Shown: positions 25,715 through 35,833 of the stretch, piece by piece
How the letters are laid out: each line of letters opens with the position of its first letter
Numbering within the stretch: position 1 is the stretch's first letter
Program-made: the position numbers and the translations under genes
Source of the DNA: Lagierella massiliensis
Lineage (GTDB): Bacteria; Bacillota; Clostridia; Tissierellales; Peptoniphilaceae
Reading direction: 5' to 3'
NCBI RefSeq assembly: GCF_001407835.1
Contig: NZ_CYUO01000005.1
Location: 372,001 to 436,000, forward strand
Length of the DNA: 64,000 bases
The notes under the pieces: generated by a model
Databases searched by the model: none
Told to the model about the DNA's origin: nothing
Seen by the model: the letters and a program-made list of their open reading frames with translations, nothing else

Positions 25715-25849
25715 ATGGAAAACTTTAAAATCGTAGCACAGATTAAAATTAATACTTTTAAAAATTTTTCATTACATATTGTTCCGTCAAAAAATGGAAT
25801 TAAAAGAGATGCAAATGAACATAGGGGATTAGTATGCTCATTTGTATAA
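25715..25849 (+). CDS. Small ORF upstream of purDL, 44 residues
   Basis: An open frame from ATG 25715 to TAA 25849 with a strong ribosome site (AAAGGGGGACAAC) and TATAAT at 25687-25692 ahead of it. The 44-residue product starts MENFKIVAQIKINTF and ends HRGLVCSFV, is basic, and matches no family known to me. A terminator hairpin lies three bases after its stop and directly before the purD-purL gene. It is either a real small protein or a leader ORF whose translation influences that hairpin. It is too short to judge codon use reliably. Confidence 0.5.
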   Translation: MENFKIVAQIKINTFKNFSLHIVPSKNGIKRDANEHRGLVCSFV

Positions 25850-25851
25850 GA

Positions 25852-25880
25852 GAGAGAATCCTTTTGGGTTCTCTATTTTA
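25852..25880 (+). terminator. Terminator or attenuator before purDL
   Basis: AGAGAATCC pairs with GGGTTCTCT around a TTTT loop, followed by ATTTTATT. It separates the 44-residue ORF from the purine fusion gene by only a few bases. Either the fusion gene has its own promoter hidden here or this hairpin is conditional. Confidence 0.65.
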
Positions 25881-25894
25881 TTAATGGGGAGGAC

Positions 25895-28800
25895 ATGTTG
25901 AAGATACTTATTGTCGGAAGCGGCGGCAGAGAATATGCCATTGGAGACAAGATATTACAGGCTGATAAAAATAGAAAGCTGTACTTTGCTCCGGGAAATG
26001 GTGGAACGAAAAACTTAGGAAAAAATATTGCAGTAGCAGCTGAAGATATCCATGGGCTACTGGAGTTTGCAAAAAAAGAAAACATTGACTATACAGTGGT
26101 AGGACCAGAGGCGCCACTTTGTGAAGGTATAGTTGACCTATTTGAAAAGGAAGGACTTTCAATATTTGGGCCAAGGGAAGAAGGTGCAATGTTTGAAAAG
26201 TCAAAGGCCTTTACAAAGGACTTTTTAGTAAAATACGATATTAAGACTGCAGATTACCTTGAAACTACTGATGCAAAAAAAGCCAGTGAGTTTTCAAAAA
26301 AATTAATTGAAAAAAATGGCAAATCCGTACTAAAGGCAGATGGCCTTGCAGCGGGCAAGGGCGTTAAAATTGTTACTAATGCCAATGAGTCTGACCAGTT
26401 TATTAAAGAGGTCTTAGAAGATGGCATCTTTGATGAAAAGAAAATTGTGGTTGAAGAGTTTATTGAAGGCTTTGAAATGAGTTTAATCACCTTGACGGAC
26501 TCAAAGGACATGGTTATATTTCCAACTTCAAGGGATCATAAAAAGGTGTTTGAAAACGAAAAGGGACCAAACACTGGTGGCATGGGAACTTACGCTCCAA
26601 ACTTAGAAGCGGAAAGCTTTATGCCAAAGATAAAAAAAGAAATTTTACAAAAGATTTTACATGGCCTTCAAAGTGAGAGCATTGACTATAGAGGCGCACT
26701 GTTCATCGGCCTTATGATAAACCAAAATGGCATATATGTACTTGAATTTAATGCAAGATTTGGTGACCCAGAAACCCAAGTAATCCTTCCTCTTATAGAT
26801 AATGACCTACTTGAGTTACTTCAAAGCACATCAAAGGGAGAGCTTGACAAAGTTACATTACAAAAAAATGATAACAAGGCAATTTGTCTTGTAATGACTT
26901 CGGGAGGTTACCCTAAAGGTTATGACAAGGGTTTTGAAATTGAACTAAAAGATGGCATAAAATCAAAGATTGGTCATGCTGGAACAAAGGAAGAAGATGG
27001 AAAACTCTACACCTCCGGGGGAAGAGTACTAAATATTATTGCTACGGGCAAATGCTTTGACGAAGTTCAAAGACAGGTATATGAAGACGCAAAGAAAGTG
27101 AGTTTTAAAGATATGCACTATAGAAATGATATTGGACCAAAGGTAAAAAGAGTTTATGTGTCAAAGAAGGACAGATTTAACTACGCTGCAAAGGAATTGA
27201 GACAGGAAATTAAAAATGCACTGGGAATTGACGCGAAGAATGTAGAAGTTTACAACCGTTATGATTTGGAAATAGAAGACTCTGATTTAGAAAAAATTAA
27301 GGACACAATTCTTTCTGAAAAAGTTGTTGATCACATATACACTGGAGAAGAAGCGCTTAAATTACAAAGTGAAATGAAAAATGCCATTGCAGTTTCATAT
27401 CTTCCAGGACAGTTTGACCAAAGAAGACAGGCGCTAATAGACACTGCATACTTGGTACTGGGCAAGGAAATAAATGCAAGTACATCAAAGGTGTATAGTT
27501 TCGAAGGAATAAACGAGGAAGAGCTTAAGAAAATAGAAAAATTTTTAGTTAACCCAGTTGACTCAGAGGTTGTTCCACTATTAGGCATACCTACAACTCT
27601 TGCAAGTGAAAATAAAATAAATAGAGATAACCCTGTATTTGAAGGTTTTATAGACCTTGATGAAAAGGGGCTTGAAAAGTTTTTAAATGAAGAGAACTTG
27701 GCAATGAGTCTTGACGATTTAAAGTGCATTCAAGAATATTTTAAATCTGAAGATAGAGATCCAAATATAACTGAAATCAGAGTGCTTGACACATATTGGT
27801 CAGATCACTGTCGTCATACTACTTTTAACACTTACCTAAGGGTTGGCTTTGATGAAAAGACTGCATTGGATAAAATTATTAAAGATACCTTCCAAGAGTA
27901 TCTTGATATGAGGAACGAACTTGGAGTTAAAAAAGAAGTTTCTCTAATGAACCTTGGAACAATTCTTGGAAAATATTTTAGAGAAACTGGCGAGCTTGAA
28001 GACTTAGAAATAAGTTCAGAAATAAATGCGTGTTCTGTAAAGATAAAGGTTAGAGTTGACGTTGAAGGCAGGGAAGAGCTAAGAGACTATCTACTTATGT
28101 TTAAAAACGAAACCCACAACCACCCTACAGAAATAGAACCACTTGGAGGGGCAAGCACCTGCCTTGGTGGAGCAATAAGAGACCCACTTTCAGGAAGATC
28201 TTACGTTTACCAAGCCATGAGAATTTCTGGAGCTGCAGATCCAACAAAGCCAATTGAAGAAACATTACACGGAAAGCTTCCACAAATTAAAATCGTAAGA
28301 GAAGCTGCCCTTGGGTATTCATCCTATGGAAACCAAATTGGTCTACCATCAGGATTTGTAGAAGAAATTTATCACGATGGCTACATGGCAAAGAGACTTG
28401 AAGCAGGAGCTGTAATTGCAGCGGCACCTTTGGAAAATGTCGTAAGGGAAGAGCCTGAAGTTGGAGACGTTGTAGTTTTACTTGGTGGAAGAACTGGTAG
28501 AGACGGAATCGGTGGAGCAACTGGTTCATCAAAGAGCCACACAGAAGAGTCCATTACAACAGAGTCTGCCCAAGTTCAAAAGGGAAATGCTCCAGAAGAG
28601 AGGAAGATTCAAAGACTTTTCAGAAATAAAGAAGTAACTACATTAATAAAGAAGTGTAACGACTTTGGTGCTGGTGGAGTTTGCGTTGCAATTGGAGAAA
28701 TTGCAGACGGCGTAACAATTCATCTTGATAGGGTTCCACTAAAGTACAAGGGACTTACACCAATGGAAATTGCCATTTCAGAATCACAGGAGAGAATGGC

Positions 28801-30805
28801 TGTAGTTATAAGAAAAGAAGATGTGGATAAATTTGCAAAGTACTGCGAAGAAGAAAATCTTGAACACACAGTTGTTGCAGAGATAAATGACAAAAAGCGT
28901 ATGATTATGCTGTTTGAAGATGAAGTTATCTGTGAACTTTCATATGACTTTATAAACACAAATGGTGCAGATAGAAGTCAAGAGGTAGTTGTAAAGACTG
29001 AAGATGTGGCAGAAGTTTTAAAAAGTAAAGATAACGACCCTAAAAATTTAAAGAACTATCTAAAGGATTTAAATATAACAAGCCAAAAGAATTTAATGGA
29101 GCTATTCGACTCATCAGTTGGTAGAAGTACAGTTCTTCATCCATATGGTGGAAAGAAACAGTACAATCAATCACAGACAATGGTTTCACTAATTCCATAC
29201 ACTGATGAATACAAGACAAAGACTGCATCAATTATGTCCTATGGATTTAACCCATACCTTTCAGAACAGTCACAGTTCTTAGGGGGATATTACGCAGTTA
29301 TAGAATCCATTGCAAAGCTTGTGGCAACAGGAGCAGACCTACAAAAGATTAGACTTACATTCCAAGAGTTCTACGAAAGACTTACAGATGAACAGGCTTG
29401 GTCAAAACCACTTAAGTCACTTCTTGGTGCATTCATTCCTTCAAAGTTCTTTAATGCACCTCCAATTGGTGGAAAGGACTCCATGAGTGGTACATTTGAA
29501 AATATTTGTGTACCTCCAACCCTAATCTCATTTGCAGTTACAACTGGAGATTTGGAACACATCACATCACAAGATTTTAAGGGCAAGGGCCATATTGGAC
29601 TTGTAAATATAGAATATGATGAAAATGGAATGTTAGATCTTGACGAACTTAAAGACAATATGGAAAAGATTCACAAAGACATTGTTGAGGGAAATATTAT
29701 CACTGCAATTGCAGTAAACCACAAGGGAACTCTTCCACTTATATATGCAAATGCAGTTGGAAACACTGGCTTTGACGTAAATTTAAAAGACCTTTACTCA
29801 CCAAGATATGGAACATTTATCGTTGAATACCTTGAAGAAAAAGACTTTATTGAAAATGTTGGAGAGTTTGCTGAAGGTATTACAGTAAATGGAGAAACAC
29901 TTGAAGAAGAAATTCTTAAAGAAAATTATCTTCACACATTGGACAAGGTGTTTAAACCAAAATCAGATGCAGAAGTTAAGGAACTAAAAAATAAAAAGGT
30001 TGAAAGAAGACTTGTTTCAAATAAACCTTGTGAAAAACCATTTGTAACAGTGGCATCCTTCCCTGGAACAAATAGTGAATGGGACACCTTGGAAGCATTT
30101 AAAGAAAACGGAGCAGATGGAAAAGTTATAGTATTTAGAAATCAAAATAAAGAAGATATTGAAAAGTCAATTGATGAATTGGCACAGTCAATTAAGAATT
30201 CACAAATATTTGCAATTCCAGGAGGATTTTCAATGGGAGACGAACCTGACGGATCAGGAAAATTCATAGCAAATGTTTTGAGAAGTGAAAAAGTTTCAAA
30301 TGCCATCGATTATCTATTAAAAGAAAATGACGGACTTGTACTTGGAATTTGTAACGGATTCCAAGCTCTAATAAAAACAGGACTGCTTCCATATGGAAAA
30401 GTTACAAAGACAGAGGAAGATGACCCTTCAATCACATTTAACACCTGTAGACGTCATGTTGCATGCATTGCAGAAACTAAAATGCTTACAACAAACTCAC
30501 CATGGCTTACAAATGTGGAAGAAAAGACATACAAAGTTCCAATTTCACATGGAGAAGGAAGATTTGTAATAGGCGAAGAAAAACTACAAGAACTTATAGA
30601 CAACGAACAAGTTGTAAGTCAATATGTTGAAAACTACAACGGTGCCGACTATTCAATCGAGTCCATCATGTCAAAGGACGGAAAAGTTATAGGTAAGATG
30701 GGCCATAGCGAAAGAGTTACACCAGATATATACAAAAATATTTACGATATAGAAACACAAAATCTATTTAAGTCTGCCGTAGAATACTTTACAAAGGGCT
30801 TATAA
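25895..30805 (+). CDS. purDL: PurD-PurL fusion: GAR synthetase joined to FGAM synthase
   Basis: A single 1,636-residue frame encodes two purine-pathway enzymes. Residues 1-417 are a full GAR synthetase (ATP-grasp): [12 protein letters not shown] at 68, [12 protein letters not shown] at 146 and [11 protein letters not shown] at 285. From about residue 418 ([15 protein letters not shown]) begins a complete large-type FGAM synthase: [14 protein letters not shown] near 630, [18 protein letters not shown] near 750, and a glutaminase end with Cys in LGICNGFQ and SHGEGRF. No gap or linker separates them. The parts catalyse steps 2 and 4 of IMP synthesis. GGGGAGGAC precedes ATG 25895; guaA follows after 13 bases. 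Both halves look intact. Confidence 0.92.
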   Translation: MLKILIVGSGGREYAIGDKILQADKNRKLYFAPGNGGTKNLGKNIAVAAEDIHGLLEFAKKENIDYTVVGPEAPLCEGIVDLFEKEGLSIFGPREEGAMFEKSKAFTKDFLVKYDIKTADYLETTDAKKASEFSKKLIEKNGKSVLKADGLAAGKGVKIVTNANESDQFIKEVLEDGIFDEKKIVVEEFIEGFEMSLITLTDSKDMVIFPTSRDHKKVFENEKGPNTGGMGTYAPNLEAESFMPKIKKEILQKILHGLQSESIDYRGALFIGLMINQNGIYVLEFNARFGDPETQVILPLIDNDLLELLQSTSKGELDKVTLQKNDNKAICLVMTSGGYPKGYDKGFEIELKDGIKSKIGHAGTKEEDGKLYTSGGRVLNIIATGKCFDEVQRQVYEDAKKVSFKDMHYRNDIGPKVKRVYVSKKDRFNYAAKELRQEIKNALGIDAKNVEVYNRYDLEIEDSDLEKIKDTILSEKVVDHIYTGEEALKLQSEMKNAIAVSYLPGQFDQRRQALIDTAYLVLGKEINASTSKVYSFEGINEEELKKIEKFLVNPVDSEVVPLLGIPTTLASENKINRDNPVFEGFIDLDEKGLEKFLNEENLAMSLDDLKCIQEYFKSEDRDPNITEIRVLDTYWSDHCRHTTFNTYLRVGFDEKTALDKIIKDTFQEYLDMRNELGVKKEVSLMNLGTILGKYFRETGELEDLEISSEINACSVKIKVRVDVEGREELRDYLLMFKNETHNHPTEIEPLGGASTCLGGAIRDPLSGRSYVYQAMRISGAADPTKPIEETLHGKLPQIKIVREAALGYSSYGNQIGLPSGFVEEIYHDGYMAKRLEAGAVIAAAPLENVVREEPEVGDVVVLLGGRTGRDGIGGATGSSKSHTEESITTESAQVQKGNAPEERKIQRLFRNKEVTTLIKKCNDFGAGGVCVAIGEIADGVTIHLDRVPLKYKGLTPMEIAISESQERMAVVIRKEDVDKFAKYCEEENLEHTVVAEINDKKRMIMLFEDEVICELSYDFINTNGADRSQEVVVKTEDVAEVLKSKDNDPKNLKNYLKDLNITSQKNLMELFDSSVGRSTVLHPYGGKKQYNQSQTMVSLIPYTDEYKTKTASIMSYGFNPYLSEQSQFLGGYYAVIESIAKLVATGADLQKIRLTFQEFYERLTDEQAWSKPLKSLLGAFIPSKFFNAPPIGGKDSMSGTFENICVPPTLISFAVTTGDLEHITSQDFKGKGHIGLVNIEYDENGMLDLDELKDNMEKIHKDIVEGNIITAIAVNHKGTLPLIYANAVGNTGFDVNLKDLYSPRYGTFIVEYLEEKDFIENVGEFAEGITVNGETLEEEILKENYLHTLDKVFKPKSDAEVKELKNKKVERRLVSNKPCEKPFVTVASFPGTNSEWDTLEAFKENGADGKVIVFRNQNKEDIEKSIDELAQSIKNSQIFAIPGGFSMGDEPDGSGKFIANVLRSEKVSNAIDYLLKENDGLVLGICNGFQALIKTGLLPYGKVTKTEEDDPSITFNTCRRHVACIAETKMLTTNSPWLTNVEEKTYKVPISHGEGRFVIGEEKLQELIDNEQVVSQYVENYNGADYSIESIMSKDGKVIGKMGHSERVTPDIYKNIYDIETQNLFKSAVEYFTKGL

Positions 30806-30818
30806 GAAGGAGATAAAT

Positions 30819-32333
30819 ATGATATTAGTTATAGACTTTGGAGGTCAATACAATCAATTGATCGCCAGAAGAGTTAGGGATTTGAATGTATATTGCGAAG
30901 TTGTTCCATATACAAAGGCTATTGAAGAAATAAAAGCAAAGTCACCGGAGGGAGTAATCTTTACCGGTGGCCCAAACTCAGTTTATGCTGAAGACGCACC
31001 AAAAATAGAAAAAGAAGTATTTGAACTGGGAATTCCAATCCTTGGACTTTGCTACGGAATGCAACTAATGGCACACAGCCTTGGTGGAGAAGTTAAGGAG
31101 TCAAGCCAAAGAGAATTTGGGAAGACAGAATTTAAATTAGAAGACAATGAAATTTTTAAAGATATTCCAAAAGAAAGCATTGTGTGGATGAGCCATGTGG
31201 ATAAAGTTGTAACACTTCCAGAAGGATTTAAAATAATTGGAAGCACAGACAACACAGAAATTGCGGCAATGACAGATGAAAAAAGAAAACTTTATGCATT
31301 ACAATTTCATCCAGAAGTAAACCACAGCGAATATGGAATAAAGATGATAGAAAACTTCCTTGTAAATATTTGTAATGTCAAACAAGAATGGACAATGGCA
31401 AACTATGCAAAAAAAACCATAGAAGATGTGAGAGAACAAGTTAAAGACAAAAAAGTATTACTTGCATTGTCAGGAGGAGTAGACTCTTCCGTTGTAGCGG
31501 CACTTTTGTCAAAGGCAATCGGCGACCAATTGACATGTATATTCGTGGACCATGGCCTTATGAGAAAAAACGAAGGCGACGAAGTAGAAGACGCCTTTAA
31601 AAATTCTGGCATGAATTTTATTAGAGTAAATGCAAAGGATAGATTCCTTGGAAAATTAAAAGGAGTAAGAGATCCAGAAGCAAAGAGAAAGGCAATTGGC
31701 GAAGAATTTATAAGAGTCTTCGAAGACGAAGCCAAAAAAATAGGTAAGGTTGACTTCTTAGCGCAGGGAACAATCTACCCTGACATAATCGAGTCAGGAG
31801 TAGGAGACGCAGCAGTTATTAAATCCCATCACAACGTTGGAGGACTTCCAGACGTTGTAGACTTTACAGGACTAATAGAACCATTAAGAATGTTGTTCAA
31901 AGACGAAGTTAGAAGACTTGGAAGAGAACTTGGCCTTTCAGACGTACTGGTTAATAGACAACCATTCCCAGGACCAGGTCTTGGTATCAGAGTAATAGGA
32001 GAAGTTACAGAAGAAAAACTTGAAATACTAAGAGATGCCGATTACATCTTTAGACAAGAATTAGAAAAGAACAAAGTCGAAAACCTATCCCAATACTTCG
32101 CAGTACTTACAGAAAATAGAACAGTTGGAGTAATGGGAGACTTTAGAACTTATGACTACACATTGGCACTAAGAGCAGTACACACAACAGACTTTATGAC
32201 AGCAGAATGGGTTAGAATACCATACGAAGTGTTAGATAAAGTTTCCGTAAGAATTATAAACGAAGTTGGGCATATAAATAGGATTGTGTATGATGTGACC
32301 AGCAAGCCACCTGCAACAATCGAATGGGAATAG
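30819..32333 (+). CDS. guaA: GMP synthase (glutamine-hydrolysing)
   Basis: A 504-residue GMP synthase converting XMP to GMP. The N-terminal class I glutaminase has Cys in GLCYGMQ and His/Glu in [13 protein letters not shown]. The PP-loop ATP pyrophosphatase domain has [15 protein letters not shown] near residue 217, and the C-terminal dimerisation domain ends [20 protein letters not shown] precedes ATG 30819, and it is probably co-transcribed with purDL. The last 12 bases are the insertion target for accessory islands; the coding sequence is preserved because the island carries the same end. Confidence 0.96.
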   Translation: MILVIDFGGQYNQLIARRVRDLNVYCEVVPYTKAIEEIKAKSPEGVIFTGGPNSVYAEDAPKIEKEVFELGIPILGLCYGMQLMAHSLGGEVKESSQREFGKTEFKLEDNEIFKDIPKESIVWMSHVDKVVTLPEGFKIIGSTDNTEIAAMTDEKRKLYALQFHPEVNHSEYGIKMIENFLVNICNVKQEWTMANYAKKTIEDVREQVKDKKVLLALSGGVDSSVVAALLSKAIGDQLTCIFVDHGLMRKNEGDEVEDAFKNSGMNFIRVNAKDRFLGKLKGVRDPEAKRKAIGEEFIRVFEDEAKKIGKVDFLAQGTIYPDIIESGVGDAAVIKSHHNVGGLPDVVDFTGLIEPLRMLFKDEVRRLGRELGLSDVLVNRQPFPGPGLGIRVIGEVTEEKLEILRDADYIFRQELEKNKVENLSQYFAVLTENRTVGVMGDFRTYDYTLALRAVHTTDFMTAEWVRIPYEVLDKVSVRIINEVGHINRIVYDVTSKPPATIEWE

Positions 32334-32530
32334 AGTAACAAATATGTTTCTGCTATAAAACTGTTGAAAATACAATATTTCAGCGTTTTGTAGGAGCAAA
32401 AAACTCCTTAGTGATACTGTTTTGATACTAAAAGTGAGAAAAAATAGATTCAAAAGGGAGTTGTTGAATTTAGGTGAATTGTTTAAAAGCCTTCCATCGT
32501 TATGGTGGGAGGCTTTTGTGGAAATAGTGG
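32322..32530. repeat. Island attachment site and left-end repeat, copy 1 (guaA 3' end)
   Basis: Starts in the last 12 bases of guaA (GAATGGGAATAG) and continues about 200 bases. It matches 37889-38095 closely over its whole length. The shared part includes a small hairpin (AGGAG/CTCCT around 32390-32408) and a terminator-like stem (AAAGCCTTCC ... GGAGGCTTTT, about 32486-32518). A guaA 3' end used as an attachment site is known for integrative elements in Firmicutes. No integrase gene is present. Confidence 0.85.
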
Positions 32531-32623
32531 GTGACGAATTAGAAAATTAGAATTTGTTATTGCATATGGAAGTTATGAGTGGTATCCTTTACTTAATATA
32601 TTATGAAAGAGGGGTGTTCAATT

Positions 32624-32689
32624 ATGAAGAATAGAAAAGTCAATTTTAAATCTGAATATCTTTTGAATACCTCGGTTATTCTGAATTGA
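32624..32689 (+). CDS. Possible 21-residue leader peptide
   Basis: A short frame MKNRKVNFKSEYLLNTSVILN with AAGAGGGGTG upstream, followed 10 bases later by a strong terminator hairpin and then the acetyltransferase gene. Leader peptide plus hairpin is the arrangement of translational attenuators that control resistance genes. No alternative antiterminator fold could be confirmed by eye. Confidence 0.35.
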   Translation: MKNRKVNFKSEYLLNTSVILN

Positions 32690-32699
32690 GAAGTAGTTT

Positions 32700-32731
32700 G
32701 CCGTGGTTTTATAAGCCACGGCACTTTTTTT
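32700..32731 (+). terminator. Terminator between the leader ORF and GNAT gene
   Basis: GCCGTGG (32700-32706) pairs perfectly with CCACGGC (32716-32722), followed by seven T at 32725-32731. Confidence 0.85.
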
Positions 32732-32801
32732 ATCTTTGGTTATTCATAGATATTCATACAAGACCATTTTTAAATTATTAAAAGAGTTTATGGAGGAATT
32801 T

Positions 32802-33251
32802 ATGATTAATCTTAGAAAAATTACAGAAGAAAACTTTATTGATGCATTTAATCTGAAATTGGGGAATGGACAGGAAAAATATGTTTCCAATCCAATCCGT
32901 AGTTTAGCCCAAGCCTATGTTTACCGTGAACAGTGTCAGCCTTTTGGAATATATGATGAAGACAAAATGGTTGGTTACGTTATGGTCATATATGATTACG
33001 ATATTCCAGAATATGATATTTGGCATATGATGATTGATTATTCCAATCAGGGAAAAGGATACGGAAGAGTCGCACTTGAACAAATAATCGCTTATATTAG
33101 AGAGAAGCCCTTTGGTGATTCAAACAAAATTACACTTACTTGCAATAAGGATAACAAAGGTGCTTTGAAACTATACCATAATGTTGGATTTGCAGAAACA
33201 GGTGCGGAAGACGAGGATGAAATTGAGCTTTCTATGGTATTACAGCAATAA
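32802..33251 (+). CDS. GNAT acetyltransferase (diamine/spermidine type)
   Basis: About 149 residues of the GCN5-related N-acetyltransferase fold. The acetyl-CoA loop is at GKGYGRVALEQIIAYI, and the C-terminal NKGALKLYHNVGFAETG is characteristic. The sequence (KITEENFIDAFNLKL, FGIYDEDKMVGYVM) is closest to the BltD/spermidine acetyltransferase group, which acetylates polyamines, but a drug substrate cannot be excluded. ATG 32802 with GGAGG upstream is chosen over an ATG at 32736 that would add 22 atypical residues. It is cargo of the first guaA island. Confidence 0.8.
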   Translation: MINLRKITEENFIDAFNLKLGNGQEKYVSNPIRSLAQAYVYREQCQPFGIYDEDKMVGYVMVIYDYDIPEYDIWHMMIDYSNQGKGYGRVALEQIIAYIREKPFGDSNKITLTCNKDNKGALKLYHNVGFAETGAEDEDEIELSMVLQQ

Positions 33252-33279
33252 ATCCAAGTTCGTCTAAATCATCGAATAG

Positions 33280-33332
33280 TGTAAAAAAAAGCACATAACT
33301 TTAAGATTATAAATCTTTTAGCTATGTGTTTT
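33280..33332 (+). terminator. Terminator after the acetyltransferase gene
   Basis: A long imperfect stem pairs AGCACATAACTTTAAGAT with ATCTTTTAGCTATGTG around TATAA, with A-rich sequence before and six T after. It could work in both directions. Confidence 0.75.
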
Positions 33333-33353
33333 TTCTGTGCTTATTTTATATCC

Positions 33354-33464
33354 TGTGGAACCTTTGGTATTATTTATAAGAAAGATATTGATTATATGAG
33401 AGAAAAAATAGAAAAATTGGCAAAAGAAATATGGAATATACATTCCCTGTTATTAAGAAAATAA
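33354..33464 (+). pseudogene. MobC relaxosome protein remnant (C-terminal end)
   Basis: An open stretch without a start reads CGTFGIIYKKDIDYMREKIEK and ends LAKEIWNIHSLLLRK before a TAA at 33462. It aligns with the end of the MobC-like ORF at 38896-39228 (TTGVIFKNEI...IHSLLLNK). It is therefore the last third of a decayed mobilization gene. It shows that the first guaA island descends from a mobilizable element. Confidence 0.75.
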
Positions 33465-33571
33465 TTATTTAATTGGTTCGAGATAAGAGAACAAAATCCT
33501 GTTAAAAGAATGGTTTTAATGGTATAATTAAAATAATATAGATAAATATAGGGAGTTGTTTCGAATATCTC

Positions 33572-33808
33572 ATGTTGAAATTTAGTTATAAAAAATTGTT
33601 TAAAAAACTTATAGACATAGAAATGAAAAATACTGAACTTATGGAAAAGGCACAAATAAGTAAAAGTACATTTTATAAAATAAAAAAGGGACAAAATGTT
33701 ACTACAGATGTGCTTTTAAGAATATGTAATACATTAAATTGTGATGTTTCAGATGTAATGGAATGTGTAGAGTCTGAAACAGAGGAGATAAAAGATGAAA
33801 TTGATTAG
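33572..33808 (+). CDS. Small HTH regulator of the restriction-modification operon
   Basis: A 78-residue Xre/Cro-type helix-turn-helix protein. The helices are visible at [31 protein letters not shown], and the C-terminus is acidic. It overlaps the methyltransferase gene by 14 bases and is first in the operon, the position of controller (C) proteins. Those bind the promoter and delay endonuclease expression until DNA is methylated. The upstream region has TATAAT (33523-33528). No C-box was confirmed, so the role is inferred from size, fold and position. Confidence 0.75.
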   Translation: MLKFSYKKLFKKLIDIEMKNTELMEKAQISKSTFYKIKKGQNVTTDVLLRICNTLNCDVSDVMECVESETEEIKDEID

Positions 33809-34817
33809 TTTGTTTTCAGGAGCGGGTGGACTTGATTTAGGATTTCAAAAGGCTGGTTATGAGATAGTAGCAGCCAATGAATTTGACAAAACTATTTGGG
33901 AAACATATGAAAAAAACCATGAAGTAAAATTGATAAAAGGCGATATATGTAAAATACCTTCAGATGAATTTCCAGAATGTGATGGAATAATAGGTGGTCC
34001 ACCTTGTCAATCATGGAGTGAAGCAGGCTCACTTAAAGGAATTAATGATCCTAGAGGACAACTATTTTATCAATATATCAGAATTTTAAAAGATAAAAAG
34101 CCTAAATTTTTTCTTGCTGAAAATGTAAAGGGAATGATGGCAAAAAGACACAACTCTGCAGTAGAAAATATAGTTTCACAGTTTGAAGAGGCTGGATATG
34201 ACGTATTTATACATTTATTAAATGCAAGTGACTATGGAGTACCACAAGACAGAAAAAGAGTCTTTTATGTAGGATTTAGAAAAGATTTGAATATTAGTTT
34301 TGATTTACCTCCTAAACCATACAATTATAAGCTGACATTTAGGGACGCCATTCATGACTTAAAAGATAACGCAATCCCAGCTTTAGAAAAGAATAAAACT
34401 AATGGTGACAATTGCAATTTCTCAAATCATGAATATTTTATAGGAGCATACTCTCCAATATTTATGAGCAGAAATAGAGTGCGTGATTGGGATGAACAAG
34501 CATTTACTGTTCAGGCTTCTGGTAGACAATGTCAATTGCATCCTCAAGCTCCTAAAATGATTAAAAAAGATAAGAATAAGCAAATATTTGAACCAGGTAA
34601 GGAAGAGTTATATAGAAGATTATCTGTTAGAGAATGTGCAAGGATACAAGGATTTCCAGATGATTTTAAATTCTATTATACAAATCTAAATGATGCCTAT
34701 AAGATGATAGGCAATGCAGTTCCAGTAAACCTTGCTTATGAAATGGCTAAAGCCATTGACTTAGCTTTAGAAGAACCAAATGTTTATTCTTGTCCTAAAC
34801 AATTACAAATGATTTAG
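33795..34817 (+). CDS. DNA cytosine-5 methyltransferase, M.HaeIII-like (GGCC)
   Basis: A 340-residue m5C methyltransferase. Motif I is [13 protein letters not shown] at the start, motif [11 protein letters not shown] carries the catalytic Cys near residue 74, motif VI is AENVKG, motif [15 protein letters not shown], and motifs [16 protein letters not shown] and [13 protein letters not shown]. The target-recognition region ([31 protein letters not shown]) closely resembles M.HaeIII as I recall it, so the recognition site is probably GGCC. It protects host DNA from the endonuclease encoded next. Operon member 2, overlapping the HTH gene. Confidence 0.9.
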   Translation: MKLISLFSGAGGLDLGFQKAGYEIVAANEFDKTIWETYEKNHEVKLIKGDICKIPSDEFPECDGIIGGPPCQSWSEAGSLKGINDPRGQLFYQYIRILKDKKPKFFLAENVKGMMAKRHNSAVENIVSQFEEAGYDVFIHLLNASDYGVPQDRKRVFYVGFRKDLNISFDLPPKPYNYKLTFRDAIHDLKDNAIPALEKNKTNGDNCNFSNHEYFIGAYSPIFMSRNRVRDWDEQAFTVQASGRQCQLHPQAPKMIKKDKNKQIFEPGKEELYRRLSVRECARIQGFPDDFKFYYTNLNDAYKMIGNAVPVNLAYEMAKAIDLALEEPNVYSCPKQLQMI

Positions 34818-34826
34818 AGGTGTGTT

Positions 34827-35783
34827 ATGAGTAACAAAAGTAATAACCAAGGTAGAGCTTATGAATTTGCATATTTGAATACTTTACATGAAGAAATATC
34901 AAAATATAGGGTCTCAAAAATTGAAAAAAATTCAAGCTACAGAGCTGCTGAAAAGGCGTGGAATACTTTAGAAGAATCTGAAAAAGATATGTATAAAGTA
35001 AGTGCTTTGGCAGGAACTAACGCAATTTTAGAATTAGAACCCTTAATTTTAGATGATGGAGATGATGAGTTAGAATTAAAAATCCAGACTGATCATAAGG
35101 GAAAAGACGGAGATGTAAGGGATGTTTTAATCATTAGAAAAGGTATAGAATGGGAGATTGGTCTAAGTGTAAAGCATAATCATTTTGCGGTTAAGCACAG
35201 TAGATTATCTAAAGGATTAGACTTTGGAGAAAAATGGTACGGTATAAAATGCTCTGATAAATATTGGGAAGATATAAAGCCTATTTTTGATTATTTAGAA
35301 GATGAAAAGGCAAAAGGATCAAAATGGAGAGATATTCTTAGCAAAGAAGATGATGTTTATTTACCACTTCTAAATGCTTTTAAGGATGAAATAGATAGGC
35401 AAAATAATGTTTATGGTAAAGATATTCCAAAATTAATGGTTGAGTATCTTCTTGGGGAGTTCGATTTTTACAAAGTAATTGGCATTGACAGTAAACAAAT
35501 GACACAAGTTCAAAGCTATAACCTAAGAGGAACTTTGAATAAAGAAGGTAATGTACGAAAAAGAAGTGTCAAGCTACCAATAGCTTCATTACCAACAAGA
35601 ATTGTAAGCTTAGAATTTAGACCGGGAAGCAAAAATACTTTGGAACTATACCTTGATAGAGGATGGCAATTTAGCTTTAGAATACACAATGCAGCAACAA
35701 AAGTAGAAACAAGTTTGAAGTTTGATATACAGATAATAGGTATGCCTACTACTATTATTTCTATAGATTGTAAGTGGAAGTAG
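34827..35783 (+). CDS. HaeIII-like type II restriction endonuclease
   Basis: 318 residues, starting ten bases after the methyltransferase. The beginning (NNQGRAYEFAYLNTLHEEISKYR) and central segment (DHKGKDGDVRDVLIIRKGIEWEIGLSVKHNH) strongly resemble R.HaeIII, of the RE_HaeIII family. The GDVRD...EIGLSVKHNH stretch (residues about 93-118) fits a PD-(D/E)XK nuclease core. Predicted cleavage is at GGCC. The length matches what I remember for R.HaeIII. GAGGTGTGTT precedes ATG 34827. It forms an innate antiphage barrier with the methyltransferase. Confidence 0.85.
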   Translation: MSNKSNNQGRAYEFAYLNTLHEEISKYRVSKIEKNSSYRAAEKAWNTLEESEKDMYKVSALAGTNAILELEPLILDDGDDELELKIQTDHKGKDGDVRDVLIIRKGIEWEIGLSVKHNHFAVKHSRLSKGLDFGEKWYGIKCSDKYWEDIKPIFDYLEDEKAKGSKWRDILSKEDDVYLPLLNAFKDEIDRQNNVYGKDIPKLMVEYLLGEFDFYKVIGIDSKQMTQVQSYNLRGTLNKEGNVRKRSVKLPIASLPTRIVSLEFRPGSKNTLELYLDRGWQFSFRIHNAATKVETSLKFDIQIIGMPTTIISIDCKWK

Positions 35784-35833
35784 GTAAAAACATAATAATA
35801 TTGTAAAGATTTATTTTATTTATAAGGAGAATT

